A model generated the notes under the pieces. That model searched no databases, had not been told where the DNA came from, and worked only from the letters and a program-made list of their open reading frames with translations. Of a stretch of 64,000 bases of DNA, positions 53,099 to 64,000 are shown piece after piece. The position numbers and the translations under genes were made by a program. Source of the stretch: Xylocopa sonorina (Eukaryota > Arthropoda > Insecta > Hymenoptera > Apidae). The DNA is taken from positions 310,001-374,000 of the forward strand of contig NW_027490180.1 of the NCBI RefSeq assembly GCF_050948175.1. Direction: 5' to 3'. Positions within the stretch are counted from its first letter, which is position 1, and the number at the start of each line of letters is the position of its first letter.

Positions 53099-53372
53099 GA
53101 GGCAGACTTGTTCCTTATCATCGTCGAGGAGATGGATTTTTACTCCCCCCTTTTTGAATTTTTTAAATTATTGTTTGGAATTTTTGCCGTTTCTGTATCT
53201 CTATGACCGCATTGTGGATTCAACTTATGTACGATCTTTTTGGTCTTCATCTTTTGTTACATGTAATATTATATATGTGATACACGTTTGTTATGTAATG
53301 CTCCGATTTGTAAGCCTCAGATACTTTTATTCTTTGGTAAAGCAACTTATTCGATTAATATATATTTATTAG
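53097..53372 (+). CDS. Conserved 91-codon frame, unknown function (U2)
   Basis: Inverted twin of 18806-19081 with the same length and stop. Only two residue differences were seen (M/I and N/Y near the C-terminal part), alongside silent changes near the N-terminus. No RNA or domain evidence. The adjacent frame (LFLIIVEEMDFYSPLFEFFK) is also protein-like but stops after about 30 codons. Confidence 0.3.
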   Translation: MRQTCSLSSSRRWIFTPPFLNFLNYCLEFLPFLYLYDRIVDSTYVRSFWSSSFVTCNIIYVIHVCYVMLRFVSLRYFYSLVKQLIRLIYIY

Positions 53373-53549
53373 ACATAGATATAAACAATTAGAAAAATGT
53401 TATTAAAACGCTATTAAATATGATGTTGGAATTATATATTTAAGGTCTGAAGATGTAGATGCAATTAATGTCCGATATTTCACGTGATCCAATCGACGTA
53501 TCGAGTGAGGCTATGAAATATAAAAATCTTTTACTAGTCTTCGACCCCT

Positions 53550-54228
53550 TTACATGTTAAATGAATGATTAGTTCTGCAAGACAAGAAGCCTGAATTAGT
53601 GAGATATCTAGGAACATAAGTAATTTGTAAGTAACACATCTTTTCTCTTTGAAATATTTGCCTTTGCATAGAATAGAACGTATAGATATAATTGCCTGTT
53701 TTGTACCCATTTCGGTCCAATTCTATTATAGCCTTTGAGCAGAAGTAATATTGATTATACTTGATTTTTGCAATAGTGCTTTGGTTAACAGATTTTATTA
53801 ACCTAGAATCATCATTTGACGGATGTATCAATCTAGTTTGTAGCTCCATAAGTTTCTTTTTCTGCTCGCTACTTTCCATTTTCAGTTCCGTATACTTATC
53901 CTTTGTCACCATCATAGATGTTGCGTAAAATTACAATAACTTTTTGTCCTCAAATTTTGCTGATATTTCAATTAAATTTCCTTTGATTAAATAAACGGAA
54001 ATTAAAAAACAGTGGCACGTACCATTTCTTGGAAACGTTGTATCGTAATTTGCATCTGACTGTTTTGAAAGGCACGCACTTTACTTAACGTTTGCAATGA
54101 TTCGGTTAGCGAAGTAAAGAAATATTCTACTTTCGAAATTGTTGGCTCTTGTAATTCTAAGGAAAATATATTCATCTGTCGACATCGTGAACATTGTTTT
54201 TTTGCAAAATTCCAGAAAAACAAATATA
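53550..54228 (-). pseudogene. Fragment of a Zip3/RNF212-like meiotic RING protein gene, copy 2
   Basis: Same two-exon plan as copy 1. Exon A is 54023-54228 (acceptor TTACTTATAG, donor ATG|GTACGT), followed by a 122-base intron. Exon B is 53550-53900 and stays open for 116 codons, because the premature TAA of copy 1 reads as part of SVNQS here. The joined product would be about 185 residues: C-x2-C end of a RING, a helical region with TSLTESLQTLSKV and FQNSQMQ, a coiled coil, then a tail with KIKYNQYYFCSKAI. Exon A frames of the two copies differ at six of 99 residues, several conservative (V/I, Y/F, A/S). No RING start or promoter is visible, so a 5'-truncated pseudogene is the safest reading. 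Confidence 0.45.
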
Positions 54229-54308
54229 CTATAAGTAAAGTAATAAACATCATAATATTAAATTTAACTCTGTTCATCGTTGCCTTGTTGGACACATCCA
54301 TAACAATA

Positions 54309-54840
54309 TACAGGGTGGGGCAGTAATAAGTAGCACCTCAGATATCCACGAAACTATAAGTTTCATAGAAGTTTTTGCTAATATAAAATTGCATAGTACA
54401 AAGGGCCCATCCGTTGATGAAAATAGTTTTTTTGTAAGTGGAGTTATGTTGGACATATGAAGGTTACCTTCATTTTTTAAAATGAATTGGTATGTCCATT
54501 CTTCCGTAATACGATAGAGCATTTTAAAGCAAGTTTAACGATCTGTAACATGAAGGCATTGAAGGTTACAAAAAGTAAAGAAAGGCGATAATACTCACGG
54601 TTTTGATAGTAAATGAAACATACGTATTGTAAACAGTGGTGGAAGGCGTAATACTTACCGTTTACTTCACTGTGAATGAACACTTTTCGAAGGGCATTTC
54701 AATAGTTTGCAGCATAAGTTAAACATGATAAGATTAGTATTGAAAAATCGGTTCGAATACGTTTGGTTAGGCTGTTCTTTGTGTCGTTCATTTTAGAAGT
54801 ACTGACCTGCGGATTCCTGAGGACAGCTCACAAAATTGTT
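54309..54840 (+). mobile_element. Tc1/mariner-like DNA transposon end fragment (U2)
   Basis: Starts TACAGGGTGGGGCAGTAATA at 54309 in a TA context; the inverted twin is in U1. It contains the palindromic GAAGGTTACCTTC near 54460. The inner end is arbitrary and no transposase was found. The minus-strand frames at 54274-54522 and 54477-54683 run through it and are not taken as genes. Confidence 0.4.
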
Positions 54841-54879
54841 GAACTATGGAAGATTATCATTGTGAATTTGAATCAAAAG

Positions 54880-55560
54880 GTAATTAAATTCCATTAGATT
54901 GTAAACAGATCTCAATGTTTCATTTTAGATAGTAAGATTAAATACTCTTTACAAAACTACAAGAATGGATAAATACCTTTCTGTTATTATTATTTCATAA
55001 AGAATTATAATTGCAATTATATAGTTCATTACGATAAAAAATATTTCTCAGAAAATTCTAAATATTAAATAAAAGAATCAAGTAAAACATTTTTAATAAT
55101 TACGAATATGAAAAATACTTGAACATTCCAATAGAAAGATGTCTAAACAGGAGCTAGAAAAGTCAAACATTCAATTTCAATTCCAGAATTCATCTATAAG
55201 AGGTAAAATGTTTCGAAAGCTTTAATTACAGTCTTTAATGCAAGCAGTTGGGCAGTATTTCAATTTTTAAGAAAATTGATGAAAGTCAACCATTTTGAAG
55301 TGGTCAGAATCCTTGTCGTTTGAGCAATAAGTGAATAACAAATAACTGCATAAATTCCAGGCTTAAAAACTTATGGATTAAATCCTATGCAGACTCGTTT
55401 ATGGGCGAGTTACTAAATAATAATCCACACTAAGTAATCATTTTAAAACTTAAACGATTACATCTCGTGAACTTTCAAAGATATAAAAAGCGTGAAAAGT
55501 ATGTGGTTTATCAAAAACTCTTCTAAAAGAACAGACGAAGCCAATAGAAATCTTTGTTGA
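54880..55560. other. AT-rich spacer of U2, nothing recognised
   Basis: Counterpart of 16641-17340. No gene, RNA or element end seen. Confidence 0.5.
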
Positions 55561-55710
55561 AGTAAGCAAGTTCTAAAGTTCTAAACAACGCGATGGCCCT
55601 TATCTGCCTATGTTTCATAGCAAGTAAGTTCTGAATTTCTATGAAATCCGATGGAATTTCTCACTACTAACGTTTCAAAGTAAGTTCTCAAATTCTCAGT
55701 TCTACGTTTA
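55560..55710 (+). repeat. Highly eroded satellite remnant inside U2
   Basis: Counterpart of the remnant in U1, with two blocks of about 66 bp keeping GTTCTAAA, CGCGATGG, CCTATGTTTCATAG and AAGTAAGTTC in satellite order. It runs opposite to the neighbouring array 4. Confidence 0.45.
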
Positions 55711-55886
55711 AAACTATGTGTGTTCTATATATCTATGTAAAGTGATGGTTCCTATTAGTTGTGACGGAAACCTATATATAGTAAGTCAGGGAAGCTCGAA
55801 GGGGTCAATTATCTAAATGCTTTAAGGTGTAAACGTACTTTAATCTAAAGCGAACTATCGTTCCAAGGTATCCGCTCACGTACAAC

Positions 55887-55901
55887 TTTTCTTGGGCGCC
55901 A
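55887..55901 (-). other. Primer-binding-site-like motif (U2)
   Basis: Minus strand reads TGGCGCCCAAGAAAA, starting two bases after the LTR-like end TGAGCA. TGGCGCC is a known start of retroelement primer-binding sites. Confidence 0.45.
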
Positions 55902-55903
55902 GA

Positions 55904-56495
55904 TGCTCAGAAAGTAGCAAAGGGATAGACTACACGACCCCAGGAACCCTGGGGCGGAACAACCCTTGAAACATCGAAATGCTCCTTCTCTCGACTACGC
56001 CTAGCCAAGTACATACACTCAGGTCGCGAGATACTGAAGTCACGGCATGTTTATTTATGGTCTCGACGTGAGTTTAACTAACAAGGGCTACGGGAAACTA
56101 CGCAACACGCCGCAAAATACCAGGTATCATAACTCGCTTCACGATATAAGATACAATATACAATATGCGACTCAAGAAATGGGACGCTTAAGCGAATAAG
56201 CTCTCACGTTCTCTTCTTCAGGTTCCTTGAATTCGCTGGTGGTCCTCGGGTCTCCTGGATCCTCCTTGGGGCTCCTTGGTGGAGTGGGCTGTAGGCTTCG
56301 GTATTGTTCGGGTCTATCGATCAGTGGACTACGGCGATTTCCTCTTCTCGCCCCCTTGGCTGTCCCTGAGGGGATCCTCCTGATCATTTAAATTGCATAG
56401 CGCCTCGCACGCCGCGCTCCCATGGCACACCTGCAGGGCCGCTGGACTTTTGACTTCTTTTTAGGGAGTTAAGGATGGTTGAGGACCTTCTCACA
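55904..56495 (-). mobile_element. Candidate solo LTR of a Gypsy/BEL-type retroelement (U2)
   Basis: Inverted copy of 15737-16273, with TGTGAGAAGG at the outer end and TGAGCA next to the primer-binding-like motif. It is about 55 bp longer owing to an insertion near 56370-56430. The small frame at 56172-56387 lies inside and has no recognised domain. Confidence 0.4.
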
Positions 56496-56507
56496 TCCCA
56501 GAGCATT

Positions 56508-59500
56508 ATAAAGCACAGAAGCAGATAAGCATAATGCGATGCATGGAGCTTTACCACCTTCTAACTTACTTTGAACTGTTTATATGAAATGCGATATTGC
56601 GGTGCATGAAGCATGACAAATTAAATGCTTCGGCACCTGGACATCTAGAGACGCTATCCCCGGGCAAGAAAGTGTAGGGTTCACACTCAATTCATGTGCA
56701 GAAGCAGATAAACATAACGCGATGCCATGAATATTACATCTTATCATGAAATATAGAAGTAAGACGCGCAGCCGCGTTTTACGAAGCATTAGAACTCTAT
56801 TGCTTCTAAATCTTCAGATATAGAAACGATATTCCGTAGCAAGGAAGTGATGCATTTACATTCATTTGAAGTGTAGAGGAGATATACATAACGCCTTGCA
56901 GTGAAATTACATCTTATCATGTGACATAGAACTTATATGCGATATCGCGTTTTATAAAGAGTTAGATATCTATTGCTTCGGTGCGTAGACATCTAGAAAC
57001 GCTATTCCGTAGCAAGGAAGTGTGGCATTTACATTCTCTTGAAGCGTAGACGAGGTATACATAACACTTCGTAATGAATATTATATCTCACCATCAAACA
57101 TAGAAAAGAGCTGCGATATCGCGTTTTAAGAAGCATTACAACTCTATTGCTTCGATACGTAGACATTTGGAAACGCTATTTCCTAGCATGGAAGTGTCGC
57201 CTTTACATTCTTTTGGAGTGTGGACGGGGTATACAAAACACTTCGCAATGAATATTATATCTTACCATGAAACATAGTAATGAGATGAGATATCGTGATT
57301 TAAGGAGCTTTAGAACACTATTGCATCGATACGTAGACATCTGGAAACGCTATTTCCTAGCAAGGGAGTGCGGCATTTACATTCATTTAAAGTGTTACGA
57401 GTTGTATGCATAACACTTTGAAATGAATATTATAGCTTGCCATGAATCATAGAAATAAGATGCGATATCGCATTATCTGAAGCATTAGAACTCTATGGCT
57501 TCGAGACGTAGACAGCTGGAAACGCCATCTCCTAGCAAGGAAGTGTGGCATTTATATTCATCTGATGTTCAGACGATGTATACATTACATTTCGCAGTGA
57601 ATATTATACCTTATCAAGAAACAGAAATGAGATGCGATATCGCGTTTTACGATGCATTAGAACTCTATTGCTTCGACACGAAGACATCCGGAAACGCTAT
57701 TTCCTAGCAAGGACGTGTGACATTTATATTCTTTTGAATTGTAGACGAGGTATACATAACACATCGCAATTAATATTATACCATATCATGAAACATAGGA
57801 ATGAGATGCGATATCGCGCTTGAAGAAGCATTGGAACTCCTTTGCTTCGATACGTAGACATCTGGAAACGCATTTCCTGGCAGGGAAGTGTGGCATTTAC
57901 ATTCCTTTGAAGTGTATTCGAAGTATACGTAACAATTCGCAATGAATATTATATCTTATCGTGATACATAGAATTGAGATGCGATGTCGCGTTTTAAGAA
58001 GCATTACAAACCTATATCTTCGATACGTAGAAATCTGATAACACTATTCCCTAGAAAGGAAGTGTGGCATTTAAATTCATTTGAAGTGTATACGAGTTAT
58101 ACATAACACATCGCTGTGAATATTATAACTTATCATGAACCATAGAATTGAGATGCTATATCGCGTTTAAAGGAGCATTAGAACTGCATTGCTTCGATAC
58201 GTAGAAATCTGGAAACGCTATTTCCTAGGAAGGAAATGTGGCATTTACATTTTTTTGATGTGTATTCGAGGTACACGTAACACTTCGCAATGAATATTAT
58301 ATCTTATCGTGAAACATAAAACTGAAATGCGTTATCGCGTTTTAAGAAGCATTACAACTCTATTGCAACGATATGTAGGCATCTGGAAACGATATTTCCT
58401 AGCAAGGATGTGTGGTATTTACATTCTTTGGAAATGTAGACGAGGTATACATAACACTTCGCAATGAATAATTATATCTTATCATGAAACATAGAACTGC
58501 GATGCGATGTCGCTTCTTAAGAAGCATAAGAACTCTGTTGCTTCGATACGTAGACCTCTGCAAACGCTATTTCCTAGGAAGGAAGTGTCGCATTTACATT
58601 CTTTTGAAGTGAATAAGAGGTGTACTTGACACTTCGTAATGAATATTATACCTTATCATGAAACATAGAAGTGAGATGCGATATCGTGTTTTAAGCAGTA
58701 TTAGAACTCTATTGCTACGGTACGTAGACATATGCAAACGCTATTTCCTAGCATGGATGTGTCGCATTTACTTTCGTTTGAAGTGAGTACGAGGTATACG
58801 TGACATATCGCAATGAATATTATAACTTGTCACGAAACATTGGAATGAGATGCGATATCGCGATTTAAGCAGCATAAGAACTCTATTGCTACGATACGTA
58901 GACATCTGCAAACGCTATTTTCTAGCAAGGAATAGTCGCATTTAAATTCTTTTGAAGTGAATACGAGGTATACATGACACTTCGCAATCAATATTATATC
59001 TTATCATGAAACAGAAAAATGAGATGCGACATCTCGTTTTAAGAAGCATTAGAACTCTATTGTTCCGATACTTAGACATCTGGAAACGCTATTTCCTAGC
59101 ATGGATGTGTCGCATTTACTTTCCTTTGAAGTGAGTACGAGGTATACTTGACACATCGCAATGAATATTATATCTCATCATGAAACCGGGAAGTGAGGTG
59201 CGACATCACGTATTAAGAAGCATTAGATCTCTATTGCTACGATACGTAGACCTCTGCAAACGCTATTTCCTAGCAAGGAAGTGCCGCATTTACATTCTTT
59301 TGAAGTGAATAGGAGGTGTTCGTGACACTTCGCAATGAATATTATATCTTATCATGAAGCAGAGGAATCAGATGCGACATCTCGTTTTAAGAAGCACTAG
59401 GACTCTATTGTTTGATGCATGGACATCTGGAAACGTTACTTCTTAGCAAGGAAGAGTCGCATTTACATTCTTTTGAAGTGAATACGAGGTATACATGACA

Positions 59501-61027
59501 CTTCGTAATGAATATTATATCTTATCATGAAACAGAGAAACGAGATGCGTCATCTCGTTTTAAGAAGCATTAGAACTTTATTGTTTCGATACGTAAACAT
59601 CTGGAAACGCTACTTCCTAGCAAGGAAGTGTCGCATTTGCATTCTTTTGAAGTGAATACGAGGAACACATGACACTTCGCAATGAATATTATATCTTGTC
59701 ATGAAACATAGTAATGAGAAGCGATATCCCGTTTTAAGAAGCATTAGAAATTTATTGCTACGATGCATAGATATCTGGAGACGCTATTTCCTAGCAGGGG
59801 AGTGTCGCATTTTAATTCATTTAAAGTGAATACGAGGTATAAGTGAAACTTCGCAATGAATATTATATCGTATCATGAAACATAGAAACGGGATGCGACA
59901 TCTCGATTTAAGATGCATTAGATCTCTATTGCTACGATACGTAGACATCTGCAAACGCTATTTCCGAGCATGGAAGTGTCGCACTTACATTCTTTTGAAG
60001 TGAATACGAGGTATACATGACACTTCGCAATGAATATTATATCTTATCATGAAACATAGAAATGAGATGCGATATCGCGTTTTGAGAAGCATTAGAACTC
60101 TATTGCTTCGATACGTAAACATCTGCAAACGCTTTTTCCTAGCAAAGAAGTGTCGCATTTACATTCATTTGATGTGAAACGGGGTACAAGTGACACTTCG
60201 CAATGAATATTATACCTTATCATGAAACATAGAAATGAGATGCGACATCGCGATTTAATAAGCATCATAACTCTATTGCTACGATACGTAGACATCTGCA
60301 AACGCTATTTAATGGCAAGGAAGTGTCGCTTTTACATTCTTTGGATGTGAATACGAGGTATACATGACACTTCGCAATGAATATTGTATCTTATCATGAA
60401 ACATTGAAATGAGACGCGATATCGCGCTTTAAGAAGCATTAGTACACTATTACTTCGATACGTAGACATCTGCAAACGCTATTTCCTAGGAAGGAAGTGT
60501 CGCATTTACATTCATTTGAAGTGAATACGAGGAATAAGTTACACTTCGCAATGGATATTATACCTTATCATGAAATATAGAAATCAGATGCGATATCGAG
60601 TTTTAAGAAGCATTGGAACTCTATTGCTACGATTCGCAGATATCTGGAGACGCTATTTCCTAGCACGGAAGTGTCGCATTTACATTCTTTTGATGTGAAT
60701 ACGTGGTATACACGACAATTCGCAATGAATGTTATATCTTTTCATGAAATATAGAAATGAGATGCGATATCGCGTTATAAGAAGCATTAGAACTCTATTG
60801 CTACGATACGTAGATATCTGGGGACGCTATTCCCTAGAAAGGAAGTGTCGCATTTACATTCATTTGAAGTGTAGACGAGGAATACATAACACCTCGCAAT
60901 GAATACTGTATCTTATCATGAGACATAGAGATGAGGTGCGATATCGCGTTTTTAGGAGAATTAGAACTCTATAGCTTCGATACAGATATCTGGGGACGTA
61001 ATTTCCTAGAAAGGAAGTGTCGCATTT
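56508..61027 (-). repeat. Satellite array 4, - orientation
   Basis: About 26 monomers. The left 500-600 bp are eroded and match the eroded edge of array 1. The rest approaches the consensus, with many monomers of a subtype reading CATCTGGAAACGC and GTGTGGCATTTAC between about 57160 and 58450. It ends regularly at GTGTCGCATTT, where E2 begins. Open frames inside are repeat translations. Confidence 0.94.
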
Positions 61028-62487
61028 TGTGACGTCATGCAACCGGCCAAACTCGCCTGCAGAACCAGCAACTGGAAGTGTTCGCGCGCGCATACCTGCA
61101 CGCGCTCACTCACACCGAGTTCCGCTGCCTCACTCGCACCGCCGAGTATACCTGTTTCGCTCGTACCGGGCACCAGTATCGGCACGTACCGTCCGCACCA
61201 AGGACGGGCAGCCCTATCTCCCTCGCACCGAGGATTCCGTCCTGCAGGAAGACGTAGGCGCAGCCCATCACCTGAATGGGATCTTTTCTAATTCCGGGAA
61301 CAGGATCTGCTAGAACCTATATATTACTTCTAAGCTAGGACATACATACCATATCATGACGCATATATAGGAATTCCTAGATCTAAGTTACACTAAGTAA
61401 GATGCGTCCGGCCAGCGGCATGCGCCGCTAGCCCCACCACGCGCCGCGGGTCCCCACTCGCTGGACCGCGCGCTCTCCGCCTCGAGCGTCCGCGACCGTA
61501 GCGCCCCGCTAAACCAGGAGGTCAGAGACGCGTCTCCACAGCACACACTCTGACTCGAGATCTCCTACCGAGGAGTCGAAACCTCTAGTTCTAGATCGTT
61601 AGCCACCTCAATGTGGGGTTCAGGCATCGTATTTCTATTTCCATTTTAACTTAGTCTTAGACTTAGAATAATTCCAGTTCTTGTATACTTTAAACCTAGA
61701 ATATATTTTATTTTTACTGTTACTATATCCAAGTACAAGTTCTTTTAGCAAGTCTACTATTTCCACATCCATTAATTTTATCAAGTGTTTATAATACTAG
61801 TTCTACTTTTAACATTACATTTAACTACGAATTCTTCCACGGGTTCTTCCATACAACTGGGATTGATCTTCATCAAATTGAAGGAGTATAGAAATCGGCT
61901 ATGTGAGGTTGAGACCGCCGCTTATCCTTCAGATCTTAGTCGAAACTACAGAAAAACCTGGTGAAAGAATCGTGCTTCCGGTTTGCGAAGAACGCGACGT
62001 GCGAGTAGGAAGAATTTCATACGATCACATGTGCGTGAATATTTGGAGGGCGTTCCGAGAGTCCTCGTATACCAGCGACCTGCCTTCGCACCAGCCCAGA
62101 CGCCGCTTTCCGAAGCGACCGTCGACGCTTCCGATCCAGACACCACGTTGCATCACGCCGATTCTGCAACATTCAGCATCATCGCTGAATTCCGACCGCC
62201 GTCCTCCTCTTCGCTGACGACTGATCGAGATTTCCGTGGCAGCCAACAGAACGAAATCCGCTACGATCCCGGCAAAAGATCCTCCACGCCGTTTCTACGT
62301 ACAAATCGAGAGCGAAATCATCGAAAGGTAGGGTCATTCCCTTATTATCGCGTGTGTTTACGCCAGTGTCGCGTCAGCCGAAATTGTCGGACCCGGTCTT
62401 AACGCGTTCCCGCGGACCGAATTACCGAAAAATAGGCTCGTGCCGTAAAGCCTCCGGAGCAACGGAAAATAGTTTCACCGGACGCGA
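61028..62487. repeat. GC-rich island E, copy 2 (E2), inverted
   Basis: Reverse complement of E1 at 1460 bp. It is shorter because of deletions near 61035-61040 (about 55 bp missing against E1), in the 51-bp repeat near 61180, and one of about 48 bp near 61480. Both outer junctions with the satellite are the same as in E1: GCATTT|TGTGACGTCA on the left, GGACGCGA|TACCTCG on the right. Confidence 0.85.
61983..62402 (+). CDS. Protein-like frame in E2, twin of the E1 frame
   Basis: 139 codons with the same basic / P,S,T-rich / basic layout as 44837-45238. The C-terminal end differs because the E1 stop is lost, and the frame runs on with RQCRVSRNCRTRS. Its persistence in both copies is the only support; no domain is recognised. 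Confidence 0.25.
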   Translation: MRRTRRASRKNFIRSHVREYLEGVPRVLVYQRPAFAPAQTPLSEATVDASDPDTTLHHADSATFSIIAEFRPPSSSSLTTDRDFRGSQQNEIRYDPGKRSSTPFLRTNRERNHRKVGSFPYYRVCLRQCRVSRNCRTRS

Positions 62488-64000
62488 TACCTCGTATTCA
62501 CCTCAAAAGAATGTAAATGCGACACTTCCTTGCTAGGAAATAAGGTTTGCAGATATCTACGTATCGAAGAAATAGAGCTCTAATGCTTCTTGAAACGCCA
62601 TATCGCATCTCATTTCTATGTTTCATCATAAGATATAATATTCATTGCGAAGTGTCATGTATTCATCGTATTCCTCTCAAGAGAATGTAAATGCGACACT
62701 TCCTTTCTAGGAAATTACGTTTCCAGATGTCTACGTATCGAAGCAATAGAGTTCTGATGCTTCTTAAAACGAGATGTCGCATTTCATTTCTATGTTTCGT
62801 AATAAGATATAATATTCACTGTGGAGTGTTATGTATACCTCGTATTCACTTCAAAAGGATGTAAGTGCGACACTTCCTTGTTAGGAAATATTGTTTGCAG
62901 ATGTCTACGTATCGTAGCAATAGAGTTCTAGTGCTTCTTAAATCACGATATCGAATCTCATTTCTATGTTTCGTGATAAGGTATAATATCCATTTTGGAT
63001 TGTTATGTATACCTCGTATTCACTTCAAAAGAATGTAAATGCGACACTTCGTAGCTAGGAAATATTGCTTGCAGATGTCTACGTATCGAAGCAATAGGGT
63101 ACTAATGCTTCTTAAAACGCGATATCGCATCTCACTTCTATGTTTCATGATCAGATATAATATTCATTGCGAAGTGTCTCATGTATACCTCGTACTCACA
63201 TCACAAGAATGTAAATGCGACACATCCATGCAAGGAAATAGCGTTTGCAGATGTCAACGTATATTAGCAATAGAGATCTAATGCTTCTCAAAACGCGATA
63301 TCGCATCTCATTCCTATGTTTCATGATAAGATATAATACTTATTGCGAAGTGTCATGTATATCTCGTATTCACTTCAAAATAATGTAAATGCGACACTTC
63401 CATGCTAGGTAATAGCGTTTGCAGATGTCTACGTATCGTAGCAATAGAATTCTAATTCATCTCAAAACGCGATATCGCATCTCACTTCTATGTTTCATGA
63501 TACAATATAATATTTATTGCGAAGTGTCATGTATACCTCGCATTCACTTCAAAAGAATGTAAATGCGACACTTCCTTGCTAGGAAATAGCGTTCCCAGAT
63601 GTCTACGTATCGAAGCAGTAGAGTTCTAATGCTTCTATAAACGGGATATCGCATATCATTTCTATGTTTCGTGATAAGATATAATATTCATTGCGAAGTG
63701 TCATGTATACCTCGTATTCGCTTCAAAAGAATGTAAATGCGAATCTTACTTGCTAGGAAATAGCGCTTGCAAATGTCTACGTATCGTAGCAATAGAGTTC
63801 TAATGCTTCTCAAAACGCGATATCGCATCTCAATTCTATGCTTCATGATAAGATATAATGTCTACGTATCGTAGCAATAGAGTTCTAATGCTTCTCAAAA
63901 CGCGATATCGCATCTCATCTATATGTTTCGTGATAAGATATAATATTCATTGCGCAGTGTCATGTATACCTCGTATTCACTTCAAAAGAATGTAAATGCG
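62488..64000 (+). repeat. Satellite array 5, + orientation, runs off the window
   Basis: About 8.5 regular monomers starting at TACCTCGTATTCACC beside E2. No erosion is seen at the E2 side. It includes one shortened monomer, listed separately. Its far end is outside the window. Confidence 0.95.
63776..63949 (+). repeat. Shortened satellite monomer (about 85 bp)
   Basis: TCTACGTATCGTAGCAATAG starts at 63776 and again at 63861, only 85 bp later. The second follows GATAAGATATAATG directly, so about 89 bp of a monomer were deleted between TATAAT and TCTACG. Confidence 0.88.

Larger units (their letters stand above)
52059..56495 (-). repeat. Inverted segmental duplication U, copy 2 (U2)
   Basis: Reverse complement of U1 (15737-20162) over its whole length, followed on the right by the matching eroded satellite edge. 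Copy-specific changes include a rearranged patch with a perfect hairpin near 52604, an extra 50-60 bp in the LTR-like part near 56370-56430, and a longer open exon B in the gene fragment. Confidence 0.92.

Noticed and set aside
1..64000. CENP-B box in the satellite
   Set aside because: No match to the core TTCG....A..CGGG was seen in consensus monomers; the nearest TTCGATACGTAG lacks the CGGG part.
1..64000. tRNA, rRNA or other structured RNA genes
   Set aside because: No tRNA A/B box pairs with a cloverleaf and no rRNA-like segment were found by eye in the islands.

Overview
The window looks like pericentromeric or other heterochromatic DNA from an animal genome, most likely an insect and possibly a hymenopteran. 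The basis is AT-rich sequence (the satellite is about 36% GC), a CpG-rich satellite, introns with GT..AG ends, retroelement remnants and no bacterial-style genes. The species cannot be fixed from sequence alone. About 80% of the window (roughly 290 monomers) is one satellite family with a 174-bp monomer. No complete, convincing functional protein-coding gene is visible. Most open frames lie in the satellite; they arise because 174 is divisible by 3, so one frame can stay open across monomers.

Layout: array 1, satellite on + (1-15725); island U1, non-satellite (15737-20162), followed by a separate LTR-like and microsatellite stretch (20163-20631); array 2, satellite on - (20632-44716); island E1, GC-rich (44717-46298); array 3, satellite on + (46299-51197); single-copy stretch (51198-52058); island U2, an inverted copy of U1 (52059-56495); array 4, satellite on - (56508-61027); island E2, an inverted copy of E1 (61028-62487); array 5, satellite on + (62488 to the window end). 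The satellite changes strand at every island. Arrays converge on the two U islands and diverge from the two E islands. Monomers beside the U islands are old and eroded; those beside the E islands are regular.

U1 and U2 each carry, in order: an LTR-like segment with a tRNA-primer-binding-like site, a short eroded satellite remnant on the opposite strand, one terminus of a Tc1/mariner-like DNA element, a two-exon fragment resembling the C-terminal half of a Zip3/RNF212-type meiotic RING protein, a conserved 91-codon frame of unknown function, and an approximately 1-kb element with long imperfect inverted ends. E1 and E2 are GC-rich pieces of about 1.5 kb with protein-like frames of unknown identity.

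Array structure is recent and layered. Higher-order repeats of 3, 5, 6, 7, 11, 12 and 22 monomers can be seen, the clearest being two nearly identical tandem copies of a 3822-bp, 22-monomer block. The consensus monomer carries three short dyad symmetries, a property proposed elsewhere for centromeric satellites that lack a CENP-B box. Whether this locus is a functional centromere cannot be decided from sequence.
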